From Gemmatimonadota bacterium (GTDB lineage: Bacteria; Latescibacterota; UBA2968; UBA8231), in the NCBI GenBank assembly GCA_028875335.1, contig JAPPEF010000031.1, positions 1 to 34,014 on the forward strand: a stretch of DNA of 34,014 nucleotides. The letters are read 5' to 3'. Each line of letters starts with the position of its first letter. The first letter of the stretch is position 1. Below the pieces are notes generated by a model. It was not told where the DNA came from. It did not search any database and saw only the letters and a program-made list of their open reading frames with translations. Shown one piece after another: positions 1-7,808 of the stretch. The translations under genes were made by a program, and so were the position numbers.

Positions 1-2
1 TC

Positions 3-1367
3 GCCGAGGTTGAGGCGCGGTCCGAGGCTTGGGAAAACCTGCTCGTGCTGGCCGATGACATTGGCATGCGCGTAGCTGGCAGCGAGGGGGAGGTCCGGGC
101 GCGGGACTTCCTGCTGCAGACGTTTCAGCGCTATGGACTCGACCGCGTCCACTTGGAGCCTTTCGAGTACCGCGCTTGGCGGCCGCAACGCGAGGAGTTG
201 ACCGTGGTGGCACCGGAGGTAGGACGCTCGATCCCGTGTCGGTGCGGAGGGCTGTCGCCTTCGACTCCGGAGCAAGGGGTGGAAGGGGAGGTCGTGTTCC
301 TTGAGCGCTGCGACGCCGAGGAGTTGGCGCAGCGGGCCGACGAGGTGCGCGGTCGCATTGCAGTGGCACCCTACTATCCCTTTGCTCGCCAGTTGAAGAC
401 GCCCTTGGCAGCGCGCTTCGGTGCGGTGGCACTGCTTGAGCACCGCAACTACGCCGGTGCCTTGCAGCCGGCCCGCACCTGCTGCTTCCAGCGGGTTGGC
501 GACCTGCCGGTGGCCTCAATCAGTCTCGAAGACGCCGAGTACCTCAAGCGTCTGCAGCAGCGGCGTGGGCCGGTGCGGCTGCGATTGGTGCTCGACAGCC
601 GCATTGAGCCCAAGGAGTCGTGGAACGTGGTCGGCGAGTTGACCGGGACTGAGCATCCGCAGCAGGTCCTGGTCTGCGGTGCCCACTACGACACTTGGCA
701 CGTAGGCCCCGGCGCTATTGACAACGCCGCGGGCGTGGTCGCCGTGGTTGAAGCGGCGCGCGCCCTCGCCGTGCACCGCGAGCACCTGCGGCGCACAGTG
801 CGGTTCGTGGCCTTTGGGGTCGAGGAGTCGGGACTGGTTGGATCTTGGGCGTACACGCAGCGCCACGCCGGGGAACTCGACGACACTTGGCTGATGATCA
901 ACAACGATGTCGGCGGCCGACCCTCGGGGCTGGGAATTGCCGGGGCCGAGGATCTGCTGCCGTTCCTGGAGGCGGTGGCGAGCCGCGTGCGCGTGGATGG
1001 GCTCGAAAGGCCCTTTGGCGCGTCCTGCGGTACGACGAGTTGGGGTTCGGACCACTTCCCGTTCTTCGCCCACGGCGTGCCCACTGTGGGGCTGGGCACG
1101 GAGTCGGTATGGCCCGAGGATCGCTTCTATGGCCACAGCCGAGCCGACACCGCGGACAAGGTCTATCCCCGGGGCCTGAGCGAGTGCGCGGCGATCAACG
1201 CACGGGTGCTGTTCGAGGTGGCCAACTTGGACGAGCGTCCTGCGCGGCGGCGCACGCGGGAGGAGTTGGAGGCATCCTTTGTCGGCACATCGCTGGCGGA
1301 AGCTGTCGAGCTACTCGACTTGTGGCCGCCGGAGCGGGCGCTGGCGCGGTACTTCGAGGAGGGATGA
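3..1367 (+). CDS. M28-family zinc metallopeptidase (aminopeptidase type), 5'-truncated
   Basis: The reading frame is open to the first base of the window, so the gene begins upstream. The GTG at 45 is only an internal possibility, because residues before it (EAWENLLVLADDIGMRVAGS) fit the usual M28 N-terminus. The catalytic half shows the co-catalytic metal set: HYD at 684-692, a D in GAIDNAAG near 720, EESG near 820-830, NNDVGG near 900 and SDHFPFFAHG near 1050-1075. A protease-associated-like insertion lies between about 290 and 600 (VRGRIAVAPYYP, then VASISLEDAEYL). M28 enzymes remove N-terminal residues from peptides using two zinc ions. The start is missing, so export cannot be judged. 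It converges on the next gene with 9 bases between stops. The family is firm; the substrate is unknown. Confidence 0.88.
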   Translation, partial: AEVEARSEAWENLLVLADDIGMRVAGSEGEVRARDFLLQTFQRYGLDRVHLEPFEYRAWRPQREELTVVAPEVGRSIPCRCGGLSPSTPEQGVEGEVVFLERCDAEELAQRADEVRGRIAVAPYYPFARQLKTPLAARFGAVALLEHRNYAGALQPARTCCFQRVGDLPVASISLEDAEYLKRLQQRRGPVRLRLVLDSRIEPKESWNVVGELTGTEHPQQVLVCGAHYDTWHVGPGAIDNAAGVVAVVEAARALAVHREHLRRTVRFVAFGVEESGLVGSWAYTQRHAGELDDTWLMINNDVGGRPSGLGIAGAEDLLPFLEAVASRVRVDGLERPFGASCGTTSWGSDHFPFFAHGVPTVGLGTESVWPEDRFYGHSRADTADKVYPRGLSECAAINARVLFEVANLDERPARRRTREELEASFVGTSLAEAVELLDLWPPERALARYFEEG

Positions 1368-1376
1368 AGCGGCTGC

Positions 1377-2453
1377 TCAGCCCAAGTCCAGATTGAAATC
1401 TGCGGGGTCGAGGCCACTGTCTTCGGCTAGCCCTCGCAGGCTGATCAAGACATCCTCGGGCATGGCAATACCCTCGGCTAGCGCTTGTTCCCGGTTGTTC
1501 CACTCGATCTCCCCCGGCAAGAAGATGGTCCCGCCTTTGGCTGGCGACGCGCTCTTGATCTCCTTGCACATGGCGTCCATGCGGGCGTGGAATTCCTCCA
1601 GCGGCATCATCGCGCCAACGTCAATGGCGACGAAGGCGTGACCTTGGTTTGAGGGCGCGTCCGTGTCGGCCACCCAGCTCTGGACGCTACTCATCATCGC
1701 CGCTCCGCTAAGGGTTGCTGTTAGCAACTCTACCAGCACAGCCAATCCGTACCCTTTGTGCCCGGCCATGGGCAACTGGGCGCCTTTTTCTGGAAACTCG
1801 GTGGGATCGGTCGTTGGAATGCCCTCTTCGTCCACCAGCCAGGTGTCGGGAATGCTGCGCCCTTCGTTTTTGGCCGCGAATATTTTGGTCGCGGCAACCG
1901 CGCTGGTGGCGATGTCGAGCATGACGGTGCGGTCGGTGCCGGTGGGTGCGGCGTAGGCAATCGGGTTGGTTCCTAAAACCCGGCTCTTGCCGCCCGGCAC
2001 GGTCATGCAGGGTTCCACATTGCACATGGACAGACCGAGCATGTTGTTTTCGGCGATCATGTTGGCGTAAAACCCGGCGGCACCGTAGTGACTGCTGCCT
2101 CGGATGCCGATGTAGCACATGCCGCTTTGGCGGGCTTTGGCAACGGCCAATTCGACGGCGCGGTAAGAGATGGAGGGCGGCATACCGTCGCAGGCGTCGA
2201 TAATGGCCCAAGACGGGCCCTCGGCGACGATTTTCTCTTTTGCGGTTGCGACCAAACGGCCGCGCCGCGCATTCTGCATCAGGCCGCGGATTTGCCGGGT
2301 GCCGTGCGTGAAGGTGCCCCAAGTGTCGGTGGTGACGAAGACGTGGGCGCTTAGTGCGGCGTCTTCTTGGCTGAGGCCGGCTTTGACCATGGCGGCGGTG
2401 CAAAAGGCCTTCAGGTCGTCCGGCTGGATATTTTGGCGGGTAGATTCAGTCAA
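1377..2453 (-). CDS. Ldh_2 family NAD(P)H-dependent 2-oxoacid reductase (malate/L-lactate dehydrogenase-like)
   Basis: This 358-residue protein has the usual length and motifs of the Ldh_2 family: THGTR with His50, GSSHYGAAGFY (residues 119-129) and KGYGLAVLVELL. The family includes malate, ureidoglycolate, sulfolactate and 2,3-diketogulonate dehydrogenases, which reduce a 2-keto acid or oxidise a 2-hydroxy acid with a nicotinamide cofactor in the cytoplasm. The start is TTG at 2453, supported by AAAAAGGAG at about 2462-2470, 8 bases upstream; no better ATG is present. It is divergent from the SDR operon across a shared control region with a long inverted repeat, so the two units are probably co-regulated. 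Substrate is not identifiable from sequence. A role in sugar-acid metabolism is inferred from the neighbours. Confidence 0.9.
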   Translation of the reverse strand: MTESTRQNIQPDDLKAFCTAAMVKAGLSQEDAALSAHVFVTTDTWGTFTHGTRQIRGLMQNARRGRLVATAKEKIVAEGPSWAIIDACDGMPPSISYRAVELAVAKARQSGMCYIGIRGSSHYGAAGFYANMIAENNMLGLSMCNVEPCMTVPGGKSRVLGTNPIAYAAPTGTDRTVMLDIATSAVAATKIFAAKNEGRSIPDTWLVDEEGIPTTDPTEFPEKGAQLPMAGHKGYGLAVLVELLTATLSGAAMMSSVQSWVADTDAPSNQGHAFVAIDVGAMMPLEEFHARMDAMCKEIKSASPAKGGTIFLPGEIEWNNREQALAEGIAMPEDVLISLRGLAEDSGLDPADFNLDLG

Positions 2454-2496
2454 TGGATTGGCTCCTTTTTAGTTGGTGCGTGATTCGCGCCTAATG

Positions 2497-2525
2497 GATA
2501 AAGAGATTTTTGGTGGCCTAGTCAA
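2497..2525 (-). promoter_or_regulatory. Putative promoter of the Ldh_2 gene
   Basis: On the minus strand TTGACT (2520-2525) lies 17 bases before TTTATC (2497-2502). The -35 is close to consensus and the -10 is poor (3 of 6). It sits inside the left arm of the inverted repeat 2518-2579, mirroring the plus-strand promoter. Confidence 0.4.
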
Positions 2526-2579
2526 GGAGGGGTGCCGTTTGTTGTTGCCGACGTTACAACGGAGCCGCTCCTTGACTAG
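2518..2579. promoter_or_regulatory. 12-bp perfect inverted repeat in divergent control region (candidate operator)
   Basis: Arms CTAGTCAAGGAG (2518-2529) and CTCCTTGACTAG (2568-2579) are perfect inverted copies separated by 38 bases. Arm centres are 50 bases apart, close to five helical turns, so a dimeric or tetrameric regulator could contact both from one face. Each arm contains a TTGACT hexamer that serves as -35 for one of the two divergent promoters. No regulator gene lies next to it. The alternative is a transcribed hairpin or a mobile repeat. Confidence 0.6.
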
Positions 2580-2600
2580 CGTCCAAAAGGGCCTTTTAAT
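2572..2600 (+). promoter_or_regulatory. Putative sigma-70 promoter of the SDR-PhyH operon
   Basis: TTGACT (2572-2577), a 17-base spacer and TTTAAT (2595-2600) match consensus at 5 of 6 positions in each box. Transcription would begin near 2607, giving a leader of roughly 38 bases before the SDR start at 2645. The -35 lies in the right arm of the inverted repeat. Confidence 0.6.
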
Positions 2601-2644
2601 GCCCTCCACATTGATTACTTGCATAACGCTAGGAGACAAAGCTT

Positions 2645-3430
2645 ATGAACGGTAGTGTGGGACTTGAGCAGTACGTGACGATGGAAGAATACCTCAAGGG
2701 TCGGCGCTGCATTATCACCGGCTCCAGTGGGACGATTGGAAAACTCTTTGCGACCTTTATCGCCTCGCGCGATGGGATCCCCATTCTGGTAGATGTGGTG
2801 CCGCAGGACGAGACTGAGGAGGCTGTCGCGTCCTATGGTGGCGAGTACAGCGTCCATCGCGTGGACCTCAGCGATGTTGCGCAGATCAAATCCTTCTACG
2901 CTGGAATCGCCGAACGGTACGACGGCCTCGACCTGCTCATCAATAACGCCGGGCTTCTCAGCGAGGTGAAGTTACTCGACATGACCGAGGACAACTGGGA
3001 CCGCGTCCTCAATGTAAATGCAAAAGGCGCGGCCTTTATGAGTCAGGGTGCGGTCGGCTTGATGCAGCACGGGAGCGGCGACCGGCAAATCATCAACATC
3101 GTGTCGCTGGCCGCCTTGGTGGGCGGGTTGTACGTGGGGGCACCCTATGTATGCAGCAAGGCGGCCCTGCTCGGGCTCAGCCGCAACTATACGGTGCAGG
3201 CAGGTAAGGAATTCGGGATTCGCGTCAATTCCATCAGCCCGGTCATTGTCAGCGGCCAGATGATTTCCAACACGCCGCGCGAAGCCATTGATGGGGTCAA
3301 AAACCTAATGAAGGTATGGAATCAGGAAGTTCCCCCTATGCACCTGCTCTATGTTTTTGAGATGCTGTGCAGAACTCCGTCGATGACGGGAAAAAATATC
3401 GTCCTCGATGGTGGTATTCTGCTGGAGTAG
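2645..3430 (+). CDS. Short-chain dehydrogenase/reductase (SDR) family oxidoreductase
   Basis: This 261-residue classical SDR carries the dinucleotide-binding motif TGSSGTIG (residues 25-32), NNAG (100-103), catalytic Ser154 and the YVCSK active-site motif (Tyr168, Lys172). These enzymes oxidise or reduce alcohols and ketones with NAD(P) in the cytoplasm. The ATG at 2645 follows AGGAGA (about 2630-2635) at a good distance. A second ATG at 2681 lacks comparable support. It is the first gene of a plus-strand unit with the unknown protein (77-base gap) and PhyH. Gluconate 5-dehydrogenase-like activity would suit the neighbourhood, but the substrate is not determined by any motif. Confidence 0.92.
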   Translation: MNGSVGLEQYVTMEEYLKGRRCIITGSSGTIGKLFATFIASRDGIPILVDVVPQDETEEAVASYGGEYSVHRVDLSDVAQIKSFYAGIAERYDGLDLLINNAGLLSEVKLLDMTEDNWDRVLNVNAKGAAFMSQGAVGLMQHGSGDRQIINIVSLAALVGGLYVGAPYVCSKAALLGLSRNYTVQAGKEFGIRVNSISPVIVSGQMISNTPREAIDGVKNLMKVWNQEVPPMHLLYVFEMLCRTPSMTGKNIVLDGGILLE

Positions 3431-3507
3431 GCGTGGCTGGCGACCTAACAGCTTGTGGCGGCGCGGCAAATGGCGTTACATATTTGAAATATTAGGTGGA
3501 GTTACCC

Positions 3508-4155
3508 ATGCACAGTTCAACACTCGGCGACAGCGATTTTGAGATACTTGTCAGCGGCCAACCGGTCGCGTTGGCAGAGTACTTTCGCGGCTTTACCAAT
3601 ACCAAGAGGCTGGGGGTGCTAGCGCCCAATCGCCTCGAAGGTATCGGGGCTGTTAATTTGATCATGGCCCACGTAACGGCCTTTTACAATACCTACCGCG
3701 CCACGGGCGAGGATTTCTTCGCGTACCCCGATAACTTCACCTTTCAATCGCGCGAGCCCAAGGCGGCCTACGGGATGTTCGACATCTGGCCGGAGCACAA
3801 AGACGTGTTGGTCGGTACGGATGCGGTCGAGCGGCTCAACGCGATCACCGACCGGGGTGTCAACATCCTGCTGGTGCCCGAGGGCCCTCCGGCTCCGCGC
3901 GAATATCAGCGGCAGCAAGTAGCCGCAGCCGAGCGGCTCATTGAAACCTGCTATGCGTATTCGGCCACAGGTGCTGTTGCCGATCCCGACGTAGTGATCC
4001 GCTGCCCAGTAGATCCGCTCGCCGATTGGTGCCAACGCGTCTGGGATTCCGTGCCCGACGGCGAGCGCGGGGAGGGCTGGCGGGACCAAGGCCCCGTGCT
4101 CGAACAATCCTTCCGCCGCATCAGCCGACAAGACGCGCTCGCCCGCCTTACTTAA
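3508..4155 (+). CDS. Hypothetical protein of unknown family, in SDR-PhyH operon
   Basis: This is a 215-residue protein I do not recognise. The ATG at 3508 is chosen because AGGTGGAG lies about 7 bases upstream; the GTG at 3496 overlaps that site. No signal peptide, membrane segment or Cys pair is evident, so it is probably cytoplasmic. The first half is hydrophobic and aromatic (LAEYFRGFTNTKRLGVLAPN, then VTAFYNTYRATGEDFFAYPD). The second half is charged, with one short helix-rich stretch around EYQRQQVAAAERLIETCYAY. It sits 77 bases after the SDR gene and 17 bases before phyH, all on one strand, so it is probably co-transcribed and works in the same pathway. It could be an accessory subunit, a cupin-like or substrate-binding protein, or a new enzyme. 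No function is claimed. Confidence 0.8.
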   Translation: MHSSTLGDSDFEILVSGQPVALAEYFRGFTNTKRLGVLAPNRLEGIGAVNLIMAHVTAFYNTYRATGEDFFAYPDNFTFQSREPKAAYGMFDIWPEHKDVLVGTDAVERLNAITDRGVNILLVPEGPPAPREYQRQQVAAAERLIETCYAYSATGAVADPDVVIRCPVDPLADWCQRVWDSVPDGERGEGWRDQGPVLEQSFRRISRQDALARLT

Positions 4156-4172
4156 GATCAAAGGAGCTTGAC

Positions 4173-4961
4173 ATGACCGCTCTCCACGCCTCCGAGCTAA
4201 GTGCCGCCGAACTCGACCAGTTTCACGAGCAGGGCTACGTGCGCCTCGGCCACGTGGCTTCCCGCGAGGAGATTGCCGCCCTCTGCCAGCGCATCGACCA
4301 GATCATGCTCGGCGAAGTGAGCTACGACAACATGCTCATGCAGCTATGCCCTTCGGCCGGCAATCTCGAGCTTTCGCGGCAGACCAAGGAGTTTAAGGGC
4401 TCCTCGCTCAAGTACCGCAAAATTCAGGATCTGGAGCAGGATCCGCTATTCTTGGACTATATGCAAAAGCCGCTCTTCCGCGACTTAACCGCCAAAATCG
4501 TCGCCTCGGAGGTCTCGATTTTTCGCGCCATGTTTTTCAACAAGCCCGCCGAGCAGGGCGTCATGATCAATTGGCACCAAGACGGCGCTGGCGGTTGGCA
4601 ACTGAGCATTCCCCCCAAAGTCACAGTGTGGACCGCGCTCGACGACACGTGCGTTGCCAATGGTTGCCTGCAAATCATCCCTAGTTCGCACCACACCATG
4701 ATCCCCGAGACGGGCGATCTGCTCTCGGAGGACGAGCGCGCGCAGCACGCCCCGGATGAGAGGCGGCTCTATTTGGAAATGGAAAAAGGCGAGGTGGTGC
4801 TTTTGCACAACTGGACCTTACACCGCTCGGAGACGAATAGCACCAACCGCCCGCGCCGCGCGTTCAGCGTCTGCTACATCGACGCGGCTACCCGCCAAAA
4901 GACCTCGGGCCACGCCTTTCCCCGCGTCTTCCCGACCTACCAGCCTATCAGTGGTAATTGA
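4173..4961 (+). CDS. Phytanoyl-CoA dioxygenase (PhyH) family Fe(II)/2-oxoglutarate oxygenase
   Basis: The 262-residue protein has the PhyH jelly-roll iron site: WHQDG with His135 and Asp137, then LHRSE with His217, and Arg228 as the likely 2-oxoglutarate carboxylate ligand. Members hydroxylate small molecules or acyl groups using O2 and 2-oxoglutarate. Bacterial ones act on compounds such as ectoine, phosphonates and secondary metabolites as well as lipids. The ATG at 4173 follows AAAGGAG (4160-4166) with ideal spacing; a longer frame from 4026 overlaps the upstream gene and lacks a site. The 3' end overlaps the convergent aldehyde dehydrogenase gene by 14 bases. Family is firm; the substrate is open. 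Confidence 0.92.
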   Translation: MTALHASELSAAELDQFHEQGYVRLGHVASREEIAALCQRIDQIMLGEVSYDNMLMQLCPSAGNLELSRQTKEFKGSSLKYRKIQDLEQDPLFLDYMQKPLFRDLTAKIVASEVSIFRAMFFNKPAEQGVMINWHQDGAGGWQLSIPPKVTVWTALDDTCVANGCLQIIPSSHHTMIPETGDLLSEDERAQHAPDERRLYLEMEKGEVVLLHNWTLHRSETNSTNRPRRAFSVCYIDAATRQKTSGHAFPRVFPTYQPISGN

Positions 4962-6396
4962 TAAAGGCGACCTTGTGCTCGGTGAAGAACTCGATCCCAG
5001 TGTCGCCCGATTCCGGGATCCCGTGCCCGGAAGCCTTCACCCCGCCGAATGAGAGTTGGGGCTCGCGGTAGGCCGTCATCATGTTGACGTGCGTCAGCCC
5101 CACGTCGGTCTCATCTAAAAACTGAAAAGCCCGCCCAATGTCTCGCGTGAAAATGGACGACGCCAGCCCAAACTCCACGCCATTGGCGATCTCTAGGGCC
5201 TCGGAGAAATCCTCTGCTACCATTACGCACAACACCGGGCCGAAGATCTCTTCCTGAGCGATGCGCATCTGCGGCTGGACGTTGGTAAAAACAGTCGGCG
5301 CAATAAAACACCCTTTGTCGAGTCCGTTGTCGGTCAGGCGCTCGCCGCCGTGCGCGATGCAGGCTCCTTCTGCTTTGCCGATCTCGATGTAGGCTTCGAT
5401 GGTTTCGAGCTGGTCTGTGCCGCATACCGGCCCCATATCCACTCCATCCTCGGTCCCATTTCCCACGCGGATTTGCTTGACGCGCTCTAGCACCTTGTCG
5501 GTGAAGGCTGCGGCGATCTCGCGCTCGGCAATGGCCCGGCTCGTCGAAGTACACCACTGTCCGGCGCAGGCGTAGGCTGCCTTGACGACGGCATCCGCTG
5601 CCATGTCGAGGTCGGCGTCGGCCAAGATAACTGCGGGATTTTTGCCGCCCATCTCCAGTTGCGTGCGGATGATCCCTTGGGCGGCGCGCTGCTGAATGCC
5701 CCTGCCCACTTGGGTCGAGCCGGTAAAGGAAATCGACTGCACCAATGGATGCGTGATCATGGTTTCCCCGACTGTACTGCCCCCGCCGCAGACGAAGTTC
5801 AGCACGCCCGGGGGCAGTTCAGCCTCGGCAAAAATATCGACGAAAGCCCGCCCGGCTCCGGGCGTCAGGCTCGCCGGTTTGAAGACGATGGTGTTGCCGC
5901 TGATCAGCGCTGGCGTACACTTGCGCCCCGGCACGTTGAACGGAAAGTTCCAAGGGCTGATGATCGACGCCACTCCGAGGGGCCGCCGCACGCTGTAGGC
6001 AAACACCCCAGCTTGCGCCGAGGGCGCGGTCTGGCCGCACATGGAGATCCCTTGGGCGATCTGGAACTCCATCTCGCGCACTGCCGATCCTATTTCGGTG
6101 CGTGCTTCGTCGAGCGTCTTGCCGTTTTCTGCGGTGAGGATGGCGGTGATTTCTTCGGCCCGCCCCTTTAGCACGGCGACTGCCCGCGACAGGTACTCTG
6201 CCCGCTGGTACACGCCCATGTCGGCCCACGCTGGAAATGCCGCGTGCGCCGCTTCAATGGCCTGCTCGGCGTCGGCAGAAGTGCCTTGGGGCCACTCTCC
6301 GGTTACTTGTTCTAGGTCGGCTGGATTGCGCTGGGCAAAGGTCTTTCCGTCCGAGGCTCCGACCCACTGGCCGTCGATGTAGTTTTGCGATTTCAT
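4948..6396 (-). CDS. NAD(P)-dependent aldehyde dehydrogenase, 2-oxoglutarate semialdehyde (2,5-dioxovalerate) dehydrogenase-like
   Basis: This 482-residue ALDH is full length, with ISPWNFP in the cofactor cleft, SFTGSTQVG, the general base in QLEMGGKNP and the nucleophile Cys in AGQWCTSTSR. The QLEMGGKNP / CTxTSR combination is like the Bacillus YcbD/GucD type, which oxidises 2-oxoglutarate semialdehyde to 2-oxoglutarate at the end of glucarate, galactarate or pentonate breakdown. That match is from memory of the family, so the specificity is moderate-confidence only. The ATG at 6396 follows GAGGAG with an 8-base gap. It lies downstream of the dehydratase gene on the same strand, separated by an inverted repeat element. 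Succinate-semialdehyde dehydrogenase is the main alternative. Confidence 0.88.
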   Translation of the reverse strand: MKSQNYIDGQWVGASDGKTFAQRNPADLEQVTGEWPQGTSADAEQAIEAAHAAFPAWADMGVYQRAEYLSRAVAVLKGRAEEITAILTAENGKTLDEARTEIGSAVREMEFQIAQGISMCGQTAPSAQAGVFAYSVRRPLGVASIISPWNFPFNVPGRKCTPALISGNTIVFKPASLTPGAGRAFVDIFAEAELPPGVLNFVCGGGSTVGETMITHPLVQSISFTGSTQVGRGIQQRAAQGIIRTQLEMGGKNPAVILADADLDMAADAVVKAAYACAGQWCTSTSRAIAEREIAAAFTDKVLERVKQIRVGNGTEDGVDMGPVCGTDQLETIEAYIEIGKAEGACIAHGGERLTDNGLDKGCFIAPTVFTNVQPQMRIAQEEIFGPVLCVMVAEDFSEALEIANGVEFGLASSIFTRDIGRAFQFLDETDVGLTHVNMMTAYREPQLSFGGVKASGHGIPESGDTGIEFFTEHKVAFINYH

Positions 6397-6422
6397 AATG
6401 GCTCCTCATGATGGTAACAGAC

Positions 6423-6553
6423 GTTACGCACAGGTATGGGGTATGGGATGCTTCGACTCCGCTTCGCTCCGCTCAGCATGACCGGAGCAGGGAATCCGCT
6501 TCCTTGTCATGCTGAGCGAAGCGAAGCATCTCATACCTAGGGCTGTGCGTAAC
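6423..6553. repeat. MITE-like / REP-like imperfect inverted repeat between dehydratase and ALDH genes
   Basis: Outer arms GTTACGCACAG (6423-6433) and CTGTGCGTAAC (6543-6553) are perfect inverted copies. Inside, GGGATGCTTCG ... GCTCAGCATGAC (about 6444-6482) is mirrored by GTCATGCTGAGCG ... GAAGCATC (about 6506-6530). The whole 131-base block can fold on itself and codes for nothing. The core with CTTCGCTCAGCATGAC resembles dispersed intergenic palindromes common in environmental genomes. No transposase or clear target duplication is visible. Confidence 0.75.
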
Positions 6554-6584
6554 ATCAGAGAGTGATTCACGGATGCGCGGCGGC

Positions 6585-7742
6585 TCAGGACCACAGCGGC
6601 ACTCCGGCAGGTAGCGCAGCGGCGATGGCTTCTTCGTCTAGATCGACGCCCAAGCCAGGGCCGTCGGGCACGTCGATGTAACCTTGCTGAATGGGGTTTT
6701 TGATGTCGAGCATGGTGCTCCACAGAGGGATGTTGCGCGAGTGGTGTTCTAGGGCGAGGAAATTGGGCAGGGTGGAACAGATATGCACTGCGGCCATGCC
6801 CGTAATTGCGCTCCGCATGTAGTGGGGGGCTACCGACATGTGATACATCTCGGCCAGTTCGGCGATGCGGCGGATTTCAATGGCGCCGCCGCTGTGGGGG
6901 ATGTCCGGCTCTAGCAGGTCGCAGGCCTGTTGTTCCATTAGCTCGCGGAACATCTTGGCTCCGTAAAAGATCTCGCCGGTGCAGATCGGCGTTTCGGTCT
7001 GCTGGCAGATTTTGGCCAAGGCGGCGACATTGCCCCACTCCCAGCGGATGGGATCCTCCAACCACAGCAGGTCGAGGTGCTCCACGTCTTTGCAAATGCG
7101 CAGGGCGTCGGCCAAGTTGAAGGAACCGTGCAAGTCGATGGATAAGTCGATGTAAGGGCCAATCGCTTGGCGCAGGCTTTCGATGGTGGTGACGATGTGG
7201 TGGTGTTGCCGGCGGCTGATGGAGCGGTCGTACGCGTCGAGCTTCCAAGGGTTGGGCACATCGAGATCGAACTTGATTGCGGTGTATCCTTCGGCCACTA
7301 CCTCTTTGGCCATGGACACGTAGGCGCTGGTTTCGTACACCGGATCCAATTGCCCGCTGGCCCGCGTCTCCTGCCAGCGCCGTGCGTAGTCCTCCCGCGT
7401 CCAGTGCGCGCCCGAATGGCAGTCGCAGTACACGCGGATGCGGTCGCGCAGTTTGCCGCCCAGTAGCTCGTGCATGGGTGCGTTTAGCTGCTTGCCGCGG
7501 ATGTCCCACAGGGCGATTTCCACGCCAGCGCCGCGGCCCTGCATCTGCCACAGGTGGTCGTAGTGAAGCTGATTGATGTTGGTCGGGTCACGGCCGATAA
7601 GCATTTGTTTGAGCTGCCCGATGGGCCCCCCAGCCCACTCGCCGAGGCCGACGATGCCTTCGTCGGTGAAGATTTTCAGCAAGGACCAGTGGCGATTTTC
7701 CGCGCCGAGGGAGGGCGTAACCTTAATGTCGGTGATCTTCAT
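6585..7742 (-). CDS. Mandelate racemase / muconate lactonizing enzyme (enolase superfamily), probable sugar-acid dehydratase
   Basis: The 385-residue protein has an N-terminal capping domain (MKITDIKVTP onward) and a TIM barrel with the Mg ligands Asp203 (IDLHGSFN), Glu229 (WLEDPI) and Glu257 (TGEIFYG). Catalytic candidates are Lys157 (IKFD) and His307 (SVAPHYM). The DIPHSGGAIEIRRIAELAE stretch resembles the D-galactonate dehydratase subgroup, which dehydrates sugar acids to 2-keto-3-deoxy acids. A sulfatase gene lies 66 bases upstream and an ALDH follows downstream, which fits a sugar-acid route. ATG at 7742 has a modest AAAGAGAG upstream. Bases 7712-7735, within codons 3-11, recur exactly at 10888-10911. 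The precise substrate is unknown. Confidence 0.9.
   Translation of the reverse strand: MKITDIKVTPSLGAENRHWSLLKIFTDEGIVGLGEWAGGPIGQLKQMLIGRDPTNINQLHYDHLWQMQGRGAGVEIALWDIRGKQLNAPMHELLGGKLRDRIRVYCDCHSGAHWTREDYARRWQETRASGQLDPVYETSAYVSMAKEVVAEGYTAIKFDLDVPNPWKLDAYDRSISRRQHHHIVTTIESLRQAIGPYIDLSIDLHGSFNLADALRICKDVEHLDLLWLEDPIRWEWGNVAALAKICQQTETPICTGEIFYGAKMFRELMEQQACDLLEPDIPHSGGAIEIRRIAELAEMYHMSVAPHYMRSAITGMAAVHICSTLPNFLALEHHSRNIPLWSTMLDIKNPIQQGYIDVPDGPGLGVDLDEEAIAAALPAGVPLWS
7712..7735. repeat. 24-bp exact direct repeat, copy 1 (inside dehydratase gene)
   Basis: These 24 bases, encoding part of the TDIKVTP stretch of the dehydratase N-terminus, are identical to 10888-10911 in the same orientation. 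Flanking bases differ on both sides. The chance of a random 24-base match in 34 kb is negligible. Confidence 0.9.
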
Positions 7743-7808
7743 GGTCTCTCTTTTCTAGGCAAACATAGAAAGCGTGACTTCGGATGACCAGCGCAAAAGC
7801 CAGCACCT

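Noticed and set aside
3480..3492. ATATTTGAAATAT palindrome upstream of the unknown gene
   Set aside because: Short AT-rich palindrome within an operon gap; too little to claim an operator.
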